Assembly (NCBI GenBank): GCA_948823415.1
Contig: CAQKRU010000005.1
Location: 20,525 to 51,438 of the forward strand
Origin: an uncultured Eubacteriales bacterium
GTDB taxonomy: Bacteria; Bacillota; Clostridia; Oscillospirales; Acutalibacteraceae
Length of the DNA stretch: 30,914 bases
Direction of reading: 5' to 3'
Part shown: one piece after another, positions 21,327 through 28,662 of the stretch
Position numbering within the stretch: the stretch's first letter is position 1
How the letters are laid out: every line of letters starts with the position of its first letter
Made by a program: the position numbers and the translations under genes
Notes under the pieces: model-generated
Databases searched by the model: none
What the model was told of the DNA's origin: nothing
The model's input: only the letters and a program-made list of their open reading frames with translations

Positions 21327-22313
21327 TTAGGCTTTATTGTTGGCAATAAAATCGAACACCGCTTGATAGTATTCGTCCGGCTGCAAAAACCGACTTTGAT
21401 TATGCCCGGCGCTGTCTATTATGAGCTTTTCTTTTTTGCAATTAGCCGCATCGTATAGCCGATGGCACATTTCTACCGGGATGAAATCATCAAGCGAACC
21501 GTGGATAAACAAGATAGGGGTGCTCGCTTTTTTAATTTGATCCAGACTAGAAGCCTCTTCAAAGCTGTACCCAGCGCGAAGCTTAGCGACAAGGCTGGCA
21601 AAATTTATAATCGGGAAGGGCGGCAAATTGAAACGAAGCTTTAATTCGGACGAAAAGACCTCATCAACGCGAGTGTATCCGCAGTCTTCAATAATCGCAA
21701 CCACGTTTTTGGGCAGATCCTCTCCGCTGAGCATCATAACAGTGGCGGCGCCCATAGAGACGCCATGTAGCACGATTTTCGCGTCGGGATCCTCGTCCAA
21801 AATTGACGAAATCCAAATTAAAATATCGTCTTTGTCCAGCCAGCCCATGCCGATGTAGCTGCCCTCGCTTTCGCCGCACGCGCGCAGATCGGGCGTAACA
21901 ACGTTGTAGCCGCGGGTTTGATAATGATGCGCGAGATCAAAGACGTGGCGGCAGCTGCTAGAGTACCCGTGCACGACAATGGCGTAGTTGTGGGAATCGG
22001 TGCTGGCACGAAACTTAACCCCGTGCAGCCGGAGATTATCCTTAGACGTCACAAAAATATCCTGCCTGTCGACGGTTTTGAGCCAATCGTTGGTAGCCTC
22101 GACTTGGTTCTCATAATTTTTTAAAATAAGGCTCTGAACCGAAGAAACAGCACCCGACGAAACTTCGCGGTTCGCGCCATCGGTAGCATCGCCCTTTCGC
22201 ACAAGAGCGTAGTCAAAAAAGTAGTTGCCAACAGCAAGCAAGATAATAAGAACGAGGGCCGCGCAAGCCGAGAGGATAGCCAAAAGCCTTCTTCTTTTTT
22301 TGTTCGTAATCAT
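21327..22313 (-). CDS. Membrane-anchored alpha/beta hydrolase
   Basis: A 328-residue serine hydrolase with a basic N-terminus and one membrane helix (about 9-33), so the catalytic domain should face outside. It shows the oxyanion strand VVHGYSSS (113-120), nucleophile Ser186 in GVSMGA, acid Asp275 in HGSLDDFIP, and His304 in SAGHNQS, the full triad. It resembles the YqkD/BAAT-like Firmicute hydrolases; the substrate is unknown (esterase, thioesterase or peptidase). The ribosome binding site is weak (GGGTGTGAG region upstream of ATG 22313). It begins 39 bp downstream of the glycosyltransferase gene on the same strand, so the two probably form an operon and may act on the same envelope lipid or glycan. 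Confidence 0.92.
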   Translation of the reverse strand: MITNKKRRRLLAILSACAALVLIILLAVGNYFFDYALVRKGDATDGANREVSSGAVSSVQSLILKNYENQVEATNDWLKTVDRQDIFVTSKDNLRLHGVKFRASTDSHNYAIVVHGYSSSCRHVFDLAHHYQTRGYNVVTPDLRACGESEGSYIGMGWLDKDDILIWISSILDEDPDAKIVLHGVSMGAATVMMLSGEDLPKNVVAIIEDCGYTRVDEVFSSELKLRFNLPPFPIINFASLVAKLRAGYSFEEASSLDQIKKASTPILFIHGSLDDFIPVEMCHRLYDAANCKKEKLIIDSAGHNQSRFLQPDEYYQAVFDFIANNKA

Positions 22314-22352
22314 TTTCTCACACCCACTTATTTTCTAAAATCGAAAAATACT

Positions 22353-23525
22353 TCACGCAAATATCTCAATGGCGTGATTGTAAACGTCAACAATTTTGGC
22401 CGCCATGCTGTTTTTGGTGTTGCTGTGAATCACGCTGCTTCGAACACGAGCCTTTAGTTCGCAGCGCCGCTGAGGGGGCATAGTGTAAACCAAGTTCAAC
22501 TTCTCAATAAAGCTGGCCTCGTCGTTAAAGATGAACCCGTTGATGTTCTCCACGACCTGACCTTTGTTTATCGGGTCGTCGCGCTGAATTATCGGCAAGC
22601 CCATAGACATCGCCTCGAGCATAGATATCGAGTTTGTATCGGATAACGAAGCGGTCAAGAAGACGTCGCAGGCGGCGTAGTAAGGCAAAAGCTCGGAGTT
22701 TGGAACCTTGCCCGTAAATATGATTATATCGGCAATCCCCAGCTTTTTGGCCTGCGTCTCTAAGTCAACCTTAGCGGGGCCGTCACCAATGACTAAAAAC
22801 CGAAACTTATCGTTAATCTTGGCGTACTTCTCGATATAATCAATCAAAACATCGATGCTTTTCTCCTTGCCAACGCGCGAGACAATGCAGCCGACAAAAG
22901 CGTCAGCCGGAATGCCGTATTTCTCTCGAACCCGAGCAATGTCCGAAGGCGCGACATTTTCGGGCGAAAAGCGATCAACGTCAACAGGGTTAGGGATAAT
23001 CTCAACGTTCTGAGAAATCCCCGCGCGCGCGAGGTACTCGTGACTTTTGGGCGAAGGCCCCGTAATAACGGTAGCGCGCCGGTAAAGAGACCGAATATAC
23101 TTATAAAAAATGCGCTGACCGGTCTTAACGAGCGGCTTTGGAACAACATAGTAAACGTAGTCGTCGTAAATGGTGTGCAGAGTGTAGACAACCGGGCGCT
23201 TCAGGAGCTTAGAAACCAAGATGCCAAACAGCCCGATTCCGAACTCGGTGTGAATATGAATCACATCGGGCGCGAACTTTTTAATAATATGGTATTGCCG
23301 CATATTGATGGGCATAGAGAGGCCGTAGCCGTAAATCCGCTTTAATTTTATGCTCGGACAATGCAAAACGCTGTGCTCCTCGAACGTAGTGGTATCTTTA
23401 GGGTTAGTGGTAACGACCAAAACCTCGTGACCAAGGTTCTCAAGCCCCTCTTTGAGGGCGGCCACGTGGATAGCCACGCCGTTTATTTCTGGAGCGAAGG
23501 TATCTGAAAAAAGCGCGATTTTCAT
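22353..23525 (-). CDS. GT4 glycosyltransferase, probably diacylglycerol glucosyltransferase-like
   Basis: A 390-residue GT-B glycosyltransferase. The N-terminal acceptor domain starts MKIALFSDTFAPEINGVAIH and contains HIHTEFGIGLFG; the donor domain contains VSRVGKEKSIDVLI, VIGDGP and SMLEAMSMGLPII. Similarity is greatest to monoglucosyl-diacylglycerol synthases that make glycolipid anchors for lipoteichoic acid and control bilayer curvature; that assignment is inference. The catalytic E-x7-E motif appears as Asp296-x7-Glu304, a conservative but notable change. AAGGA precedes ATG 23525. It has its own promoter and likely heads an operon with the hydrolase. Confidence 0.92.
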   Translation of the reverse strand: MKIALFSDTFAPEINGVAIHVAALKEGLENLGHEVLVVTTNPKDTTTFEEHSVLHCPSIKLKRIYGYGLSMPINMRQYHIIKKFAPDVIHIHTEFGIGLFGILVSKLLKRPVVYTLHTIYDDYVYYVVPKPLVKTGQRIFYKYIRSLYRRATVITGPSPKSHEYLARAGISQNVEIIPNPVDVDRFSPENVAPSDIARVREKYGIPADAFVGCIVSRVGKEKSIDVLIDYIEKYAKINDKFRFLVIGDGPAKVDLETQAKKLGIADIIIFTGKVPNSELLPYYAACDVFLTASLSDTNSISMLEAMSMGLPIIQRDDPINKGQVVENINGFIFNDEASFIEKLNLVYTMPPQRRCELKARVRSSVIHSNTKNSMAAKIVDVYNHAIEIFA

Positions 23526-23574
23526 AGCTTAAAAATCCTTTCTTACCGCCCAAAAACAGGGTAATCTAGGACTA

Positions 23575-23603
23575 AGTATAGCCGAAATTTTGATATTTTG
23601 CAA
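23575..23603 (-). promoter_or_regulatory. Promoter of the glycosyltransferase gene
   Basis: On the minus strand TTGCAA (23598-23603) and TATACT (23575-23580) are 17 bp apart, about 50 bp before the start codon. Confidence 0.75.
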
Positions 23604-23664
23604 ACGCGCATAAAGTTTCATACTTTTGGCGGGGGCGACATACCATGTAAAAGAGGTGATCAGA

Positions 23665-23922
23665 ATGGCAAACGAGAACGACAACGCCAAGAATCCAAGC
23701 GCCGAGGGCCTGCTAAAATCCGTGGCAAACAAGCTTGGCAAAAGCCCAAAAGAGCTAGAAAAAGCCACCAAAGAGGGCAGTATAGAAAATTTGCTGGGGA
23801 GCCTGAAGCAAGACGACGCGCAAAAAATAAAAAAGATATTGTCGGACAAAGGCATGGCAAATAAGATTTTGGCCACGCCGCAGGCGCAAAAGCTGATACA
23901 AAAGCTGCTGGGAGAAAAATAA
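23665..23922 (+). CDS. Uncharacterised small helical protein, operon gene 1
   Basis: An 85-residue hydrophilic protein, all-helical by composition: SAEGLLKSVANKLGKSPKEL, EKATKEGSIENLLGSLKQDD, AQKIKKILSDKGMANKILAT, PQAQKLIQKLLGEK. I recall similar proteins in clostridial genomes but no known function. It has no signal peptide or cysteines. ATG at 23665 has AGAGGTGATC directly upstream with normal spacing; the longer frame from 23626 passes through that site. Its stop codon touches the start of gene 2, so translation is coupled. No clear promoter was found. Confidence 0.85.
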   Translation: MANENDNAKNPSAEGLLKSVANKLGKSPKELEKATKEGSIENLLGSLKQDDAQKIKKILSDKGMANKILATPQAQKLIQKLLGEK

Positions 23923-24294
23923 ATGGACGAACTAACAGAAAAGCTGATGGGGCTGCTTGCGAGCAAAGAAAACGTGGAGAAAATAAAAAATCTGAGCGGC
24001 CTATTGTCGGAGGCCAAAGATGGGCAGGAAGATCAGCCAAAAGAGGATAAATCCCCAACAGAATCGAAAGAGTCCCCAACAGCACACGATACAGCGTCAG
24101 TAGAAATGCTCCAAACCATAATGAAGCTGGTGCCACTGCTGTCCACCGCAAGCAGGGAGGACGACAACACACGCCTACTGCAGGCGCTGCGGCCACACCT
24201 GAGCGAACATCGGCAGGCAAAGCTGGATAAATCAATAAAAATGCTGCAGATGCTCAAACTTTTGCCGGTGCTAAAAAGCCAAGGGCTCTTTTGA
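23923..24294 (+). CDS. Uncharacterised small protein, operon gene 2
   Basis: A 123-residue protein. The helical N-terminus MDELTEKLMGLLASKENVEK is followed by a disordered Glu/Asp/Ser/Pro/Thr-rich linker (about 35-60) and a helical C-terminus with two hydrophobic runs (TIMKLVPLLST, MLQMLKLLPVLKSQGLF). The ATG directly follows the TAA of gene 1, and GGGAG at 23910-23914 serves as its site. The hydrophobic ends separated by a flexible linker suggest protein-protein or peripheral membrane contact. The family is unknown to me. Confidence 0.85.
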   Translation: MDELTEKLMGLLASKENVEKIKNLSGLLSEAKDGQEDQPKEDKSPTESKESPTAHDTASVEMLQTIMKLVPLLSTASREDDNTRLLQALRPHLSEHRQAKLDKSIKMLQMLKLLPVLKSQGLF

Positions 24295-24335
24295 GGGCCA
24301 TAGGTCGGGCGAGATGACGGTAAACGAGGTAACTT

Positions 24336-24737
24336 ATGAAGAGTAATTTTGAAAGCATGGAAGATATGCAAAGAATGCAGCAGGAGGCGGTTCGGCGGGT
24401 GCAAGAGATGCAAAAGCGCGCCAAACAAAGCCTTGCAGCGAGTGAAAAGCATATCGAATTAAATAAAGCAGAAAATCCTAAACATCAGCAAGAATGCAGC
24501 GATAATGGCGATGTTCCGGAGCAGACGAAAGCCTCAGGTTTAATACAAAGCGTAAATAACGTGAGTGAAAATACGAACAGTAAACAAAATTTGGCTAAAA
24601 CAAACGGCAAAATGAACATTTTTTCTGCGCTTTTGAATGATAGAGAAAAGAGCCTCGTTTTGGTCTTGATACTGATTCTGGTGGACGAAAGCAGCGACCT
24701 GAGCCTGATTTTGGCGCTTATGTACCTGATAATTTGA
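24336..24737 (+). CDS. Uncharacterised tail-anchored-like protein, operon gene 3
   Basis: A 133-residue protein. Residues 1-45 form a charged coiled coil rich in Met/Gln/Arg (MEDMQRMQQEAVRRVQEMQK). A long Asn/Ser/Lys-rich disordered middle follows, and the last 28 residues are very hydrophobic and end at the C-terminus (KSLVLVLILILVDESSDLSL, ILALMYLII). The C-terminal hydrophobic hairpin interrupted by DESSD looks like a tail anchor or an assembly motif. GAGG is 6 bases before ATG 24336. It is 41 bp after gene 2 in the same operon and ends only 8 bp from a convergent gene, with no terminator between. Confidence 0.83.
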   Translation: MKSNFESMEDMQRMQQEAVRRVQEMQKRAKQSLAASEKHIELNKAENPKHQQECSDNGDVPEQTKASGLIQSVNNVSENTNSKQNLAKTNGKMNIFSALLNDREKSLVLVLILILVDESSDLSLILALMYLII

Positions 24738-24745
24738 GGTCAGCT

Positions 24746-25639
24746 CTAAGTTTTCACGGGTTCTATAGATGAAATGTAGTATTTGTCGGTGTCTGCGCCG
24801 AGCTTCAGCTTGTATACCATTTGCTTGACTGGCGTGGGTTCGGGAGTCTTCTCTTCACCGGAGCTCAAAAATTTATCTTCTCGCGACAAATACGACACTG
24901 TCAAAATCAGCTCGTCTTTTTTTTCGAGGATCTCTTCAATATGCGGCAAAAACGTCCCCGCGTTGCTGATCGAGCTGATGTGAAAGTTGTCCTCGCCCGC
25001 CGTGTGCGAATAAAATGCGCCGAAAATGTCACCAGAACAGTTTATGACGTCCGCGCTGCCGAATAAATCTGCCGCCGCACGTTGCACGTCCTCAACCGGC
25101 ATGAGCGTTAATCCCTGCTCGTCGAACTCCTTGTAGCCCTCCGCACCGTTTTGAAGAAGGTTTCGCCAAATGCAGGAGGATACAACCATGTCAGAATCGG
25201 CCTCCTGCGGGGAAGCAAAGGGAGCCGGATCATGCATAACGACCGGCGCAATGTAATTGTTGTACTTTGCGTAAGTGGAGGAATCGCTAATGACCGAGCT
25301 GGTGCGGTTTACAGCCGAAAGCAAGATGATAACGCCCACAATAGCAAGGACCATGGTCGCGCCGGCAAAAAGAAACCGATAAATACTGATTTGATGCCTA
25401 GTTTTTTGAGAAATTTTAATAGTGCCGCGATCAGAAGGCTTAGCCTGGGCATTTTGACGAGGTTTAGGAGAGCGCACCCGTGTTTGAACTGAATTTTCTT
25501 GTACTTTTTCTGCGTGCCGCCGCATTAACTCTGACCTTGCTGGCGTTGAGTTTGTAATGGTGGCGGCCGTAACGACGGTCTTGCCGGCTCCGCGGTAGTC
25601 CGCGTGATATTCGTTAACCTTTGATTTTTCCTGCTCCAT
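24746..25639 (-). CDS. Uncharacterised single-pass membrane protein with extracytoplasmic domain
   Basis: A 297-residue protein. The N-terminal 85 or so residues are basic and disordered, one membrane helix follows (about 88-110, FLFAGATMVLAIVGVIILLS), and an external domain of about 180 residues holds YAKYNNYIAPVVMHDPAPFA, LMPVEDVQRAAADLFGSADV and FLPHIEEILEKKDELILTVS. The end carries a Pro/Glu linker and a final strand. I do not recognise a named domain. ATG at 25639 with AAGGA 8 bases upstream is clear; the longest frame (from 25786) starts before the promoter and is artefact. A role in envelope or sporulation signalling would be speculation. Confidence 0.85.
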   Translation of the reverse strand: MEQEKSKVNEYHADYRGAGKTVVTAATITNSTPARSELMRRHAEKVQENSVQTRVRSPKPRQNAQAKPSDRGTIKISQKTRHQISIYRFLFAGATMVLAIVGVIILLSAVNRTSSVISDSSTYAKYNNYIAPVVMHDPAPFASPQEADSDMVVSSCIWRNLLQNGAEGYKEFDEQGLTLMPVEDVQRAAADLFGSADVINCSGDIFGAFYSHTAGEDNFHISSISNAGTFLPHIEEILEKKDELILTVSYLSREDKFLSSGEEKTPEPTPVKQMVYKLKLGADTDKYYISSIEPVKT

Positions 25640-25691
25640 AAACTTGTTCCTTTCTGGCGGCCGGGCTGGTGCCAGCCTTGAGTTAAGCAAG

Positions 25692-25700
25692 ATTATAGCA
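25692..25700 (-). promoter_or_regulatory. Extended -10 promoter of the membrane protein gene
   Basis: On the minus strand TGC-TATAAT gives a perfect extended -10 element about 55 bp before ATG 25639. A TTGACA lies farther upstream (25729-25734) but at 31 bp, too far to be its -35 box. Confidence 0.6.
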
Positions 25701-25749
25701 CGGGCGGGATGTAAAAAAGAGCCAAAATTTGTCAACAAAGCTATAAAGC

Positions 25750-25791
25750 CAAAAGATAAAAGCCGTACGCAGAACATTGCCTGCACACGGC
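25750..25791 (-). terminator. Terminator after pnp
   Basis: On the minus strand GCCGTGTGCAG (25781-25791 on plus) pairs with CTGCGTACGGC (25762-25772), 11 bp with two wobble pairs and an 8-nt loop, followed by TTTTATCTTTT. Confidence 0.88.
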
Positions 25792-25819
25792 CATTTAAGC
25801 GTATTCATATGTAAAAAAT

Positions 25820-27919
25820 CTAAGAATTCTTGTCAAGAAGGGCGGCCTTGCGCGACAAATTCACGCGACCCTTGTCGTCAATCTCGGTAATCTTAACAAT
25901 AATCTCGTCCCCGACCTTAACGGCGTCCGTGACCTTCTCGGTGCGCTTGGTGTCCAGCTGAGAAATATGGCAAAGGCCTTCCTTTCCGGGAGCAAACTCA
26001 ATAAAGGCGCCAAAATCCATAATCCGGCTAACGCGCCCTGTGTAAATGTCGCCAACTTGCGGGTCCTTAACAATGGACTCAACAATAGCCAAGGCGCGGC
26101 GGCAGTTGTCAAGGTCCAGCCCAGAAATAAACACGCGCCCGTCGTCCTCAATATCGATTTTAACGTTGCAGTCCAAGCAAATTTTTTGCACGACCTTTCC
26201 GCCAGAGCCGATGACATCGCGAATCTTCTCAACATCAATAACGGTAGAAAGCATCTTAGGCGCATAAGGAGAAAGCTCAGCGCGTGGGCGATCAATAACC
26301 TTCAGCATGACCTCGTCCAAGATATAATCGCGAGCTCGGTGAGTTTTAAAAAGAGCCTCCTTAATAATAGCCGGAGTCAAGCCATCGATCTTAAGATCCA
26401 TCTGAATAGCGGTGATGCCGCGGTGAGTTCCGGCGACCTTGAAGTCCATGTCGCCAAAAAAGTCCTCCAGCCCCTGAATGTCCACCATGGTCATAAAACG
26501 GTCGCCCTCGGTAATAAGGCCGCAGGAGATCCCCGCAACAGGGGCGGTTATAGGCACGCCAGCGTCCATCAAGGCCAGCGTAGAGCCACAAACGGAACCC
26601 TGAGAAGTCGATCCGTTAGAAGAGACGACCTCCGAAACCAGGCGAATAGCATAAGGAAACTCATCAATAGAGGGAATAACCGGAACCAAAGCGCGCTCAG
26701 CCAAGGCACCATGCCCAATCTCGCGGCGACCAGGGCCACGACTCGGCCTAGTTTCGCCAACAGAGAATGAAGGAAAATTATAATGATGCATATAACGCTT
26801 TTCGACCTCGCCATCGATGCCGTCCAGAAGCTGTTCATCGCCGATCGAGCCCAAAGTAGCCACGGTCAAAACCTGAGTCTGTCCGCGAGTAAACAAGCCC
26901 GAACCATGCGCGCGCGGTAAAAGCGCAACTTCAGCCGCCAAAGGACGAATCTCGTCCATTCCCCGGCCATCCACACGCTTTTGCTCGTCCAAAAGCCAGC
27001 GCCGAACAATACTCTTTTGCGCACGATACATACATTCGTCGATCAAAGCCTCAGCGTCCGGGTAAATCTGTGCAAAATGCTCGTGAACTTTCTGATATAT
27101 CGGGCCAAGACGGTCATCGCGAACCTTTTTATCGTCGGTGTCAAGAGCAACTTTCAGATCTTCACAAGCAAAATTTTTAATCGCCTCAAGCATAGCAGCG
27201 TCCGGGTCAGCCGAGGTGTAAGCAAACTTCGCCTTGCCAATCTCCTCGCGAATCCCCTTAATAAAAGCAATAATCTGCTGATTCGCCTCGTGCCCCGCCA
27301 TGATGCCGTTGAACATAGTCTCGTCGTCAACTTCGTTGGCGCCGGCTTCAATCATAGCAATCCGACTGTCAGTAGAAGCCACCGTAACGGCCATCTGAGA
27401 TATCTTCCGCTGTTCAGCGTTAGGGTTAATAATAAATTCGCCATTAATCAAACCAACGCTAACGCCCGAAATGGGGCCATTCCAAGGGATATCCGAAATG
27501 CTCAAAGCAATGGAAGTGCCGACCATAGCGGCGATTTCGGGCGAGCAATCCGGGTCAACCGACATAACAGTGCACACCACAGAAACGTCGTTGCGCATGT
27601 CCTTAGGAAAAAGCGGACGAATAGGCCGGTCAATAACGCGCGAAACCAAAATAGCCTTCTCGCTAGGACGCCCCTCACGGCGCAAAAAAGAACCCGGAAT
27701 CCGCCCCACAGCGTACATCTTCTCTTCAAAATCAACCGATAAAGGAAAAAAATCGATCCCCTCGCGCGGCTCAGCAGTGGCCGTAACCGCCACATTAACA
27801 ACCGTCTCGCCATACCGCACCAAACAAGCGCCGTTAGCAAGCTGAGCAATCTTGCCAGTCTCAATAACAAGCGGACGGCCGGCAAAATCGGTTTTAAAAA
27901 CTCTGTAATTTTCGAACAT
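25820..27919 (-). CDS. pnp: Polyribonucleotide nucleotidyltransferase (PNPase)
   Basis: Phosphorolytic 3'-5' exoribonuclease of mRNA decay. The 699-residue protein has two RNase PH domains; the first holds FFPLSVDFEEKMYAVGRIPG and FLRREGRPSE, the second holds ETRPSRGPGRREIGHGALAE and the phosphate-binding SSNGSTSQGSVCGSTLALMD. A KH domain with GSGG at 571-574 and an S1 domain (about 623-690, GDIYTGRVSRIMDFGAFIEF) follow. ATG at 27919 has GGAGG 6 bases upstream; the longer frame from 27949 is rejected because it includes that site. It lies 231 bp downstream of rpsO on the same strand, the classical rpsO-pnp arrangement, with a terminator-like hairpin between. Confidence 0.99.
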   Translation of the reverse strand: MFENYRVFKTDFAGRPLVIETGKIAQLANGACLVRYGETVVNVAVTATAEPREGIDFFPLSVDFEEKMYAVGRIPGSFLRREGRPSEKAILVSRVIDRPIRPLFPKDMRNDVSVVCTVMSVDPDCSPEIAAMVGTSIALSISDIPWNGPISGVSVGLINGEFIINPNAEQRKISQMAVTVASTDSRIAMIEAGANEVDDETMFNGIMAGHEANQQIIAFIKGIREEIGKAKFAYTSADPDAAMLEAIKNFACEDLKVALDTDDKKVRDDRLGPIYQKVHEHFAQIYPDAEALIDECMYRAQKSIVRRWLLDEQKRVDGRGMDEIRPLAAEVALLPRAHGSGLFTRGQTQVLTVATLGSIGDEQLLDGIDGEVEKRYMHHYNFPSFSVGETRPSRGPGRREIGHGALAERALVPVIPSIDEFPYAIRLVSEVVSSNGSTSQGSVCGSTLALMDAGVPITAPVAGISCGLITEGDRFMTMVDIQGLEDFFGDMDFKVAGTHRGITAIQMDLKIDGLTPAIIKEALFKTHRARDYILDEVMLKVIDRPRAELSPYAPKMLSTVIDVEKIRDVIGSGGKVVQKICLDCNVKIDIEDDGRVFISGLDLDNCRRALAIVESIVKDPQVGDIYTGRVSRIMDFGAFIEFAPGKEGLCHISQLDTKRTEKVTDAVKVGDEIIVKITEIDDKGRVNLSRKAALLDKNS

Positions 27920-28099
27920 AAAAGACCTCCAAAAAAATTTATCAAACATCCAAACATAAATCCATAAGGAGGGCTTAGCAATAAAACCTATGTTAAATCG
28001 AGCAAAACCAGCTTAAACACACGTTTCACTGCTAAAACCGGGATTTATATCAGATGTTACAGGCATAATAAAAATAAAGAAAACGTCAGCAATATCGCC

Positions 28100-28136
28100 A
28101 AAAACGGATAAGCAGATGACGCAAAAGTCACCTGCT
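28100..28136 (-). terminator. Terminator-like hairpin after rpsO
   Basis: On the minus strand AGCAGGTGAC pairs with GTCATCTGCT (10 bp, one wobble; plus positions 28127-28136 and 28111-28120), followed by TATCCGTTTTT. It may be a partial terminator or a processing site between rpsO and pnp. A possible pnp promoter (TTGCTG, 16 bp, TATTAT) follows near 28069-28096. Confidence 0.7.
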
Positions 28137-28150
28137 TTATAAATAAAAAA

Positions 28151-28414
28151 TTATTTACGAATACCGAGTTTAGCAATAATAGCGCGGTACCGCTCAATAT
28201 CGGACTTCATCAAATAACCAAGCAAACTCCGCCTATGACCAACCATCTTCAAAAGGCCGCGTCTAGAGTGATGATCTTTTTTATGAACCTTCAAATGATC
28301 GTTCAAATCGTTAATTCGCTTAGTCAAAAGAGCGATCTGAACCTCCGGCGAACCGGTATCGCCCTCGTGCATAGCATAAGTCTCAATAATAGAAGTTTTT
28401 TCCGACTTCAACAT
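28151..28414 (-). CDS. rpsO: 30S ribosomal protein S15
   Basis: An 87-residue primary 16S rRNA-binding protein that nucleates the platform of the 30S subunit. It shows the family pattern GDTGSPEVQIALLTKRINDL, LKVHKKDHHSRRGLLKMVGH and RRSLLGYL. AGGTGAGG lies just before ATG 28414. It has its own promoter at 28514-28542 and a leader of about 90 nt. In several bacteria S15 represses its own mRNA through leader structures, so such control is plausible here. It is upstream of pnp. Confidence 0.98.
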   Translation of the reverse strand: MLKSEKTSIIETYAMHEGDTGSPEVQIALLTKRINDLNDHLKVHKKDHHSRRGLLKMVGHRRSLLGYLMKSDIERYRAIIAKLGIRK

Positions 28415-28542
28415 GTTGCCTCACCTTTTTCAAAAAATAATCCATAAAACACAGAATAAGGCGGGCAAGCACCCAGCGGGCGGTATCCTTAATCCGTGAA
28501 TTAGGTCCCCCTAATTATACTACACCTTACCGATTTTGTAAA
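28415..28542 (-). promoter_or_regulatory. rpsO promoter and leader
   Basis: On the minus strand TTTACA (28537-28542), a 17-bp spacer and TATAAT (28514-28519). The leader of about 90 nt contains a GC-rich core (plus 28462-28485) able to form short stems such as GGG/CCC, which may be a site for S15 autoregulation. The fold could not be settled by eye. Confidence 0.75.
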
Positions 28543-28548
28543 GCATAT

Positions 28549-28662
28549 TGTATAGCAAAATATCGAAATAAAAATCTTGAAGAGGCGAAAAAGCGCGTAG
28601 CAAAGGGGGTTTAAAGGCCGCAGCCGTGTTTGCAAAAATGTGTAGCAAATTGTGTAGCATCA
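28549..28662. repeat. Scattered TGTRTAGCAAA-like repeats at the end of the ATPase gene
   Basis: The core TAGCA recurs at 28553, 28598, 28643 and 28655, spaced 45, 45 and 12 bp. The last two form a direct tandem, TGTGTAGCAAAT then TGTGTAGCATCA, that reaches the ATPase stop codon. The stretch lies between rpsO's promoter and the ATPase stop, where no clear terminator is seen. Confidence 0.5.

Noticed and set aside
25967..27742. Long open frames antisense to pnp (26/27 kb)
   Set aside because: Both lie opposite a full-length PNPase and encode Asn/Arg-rich sequence without motifs, typical antisense shadows.
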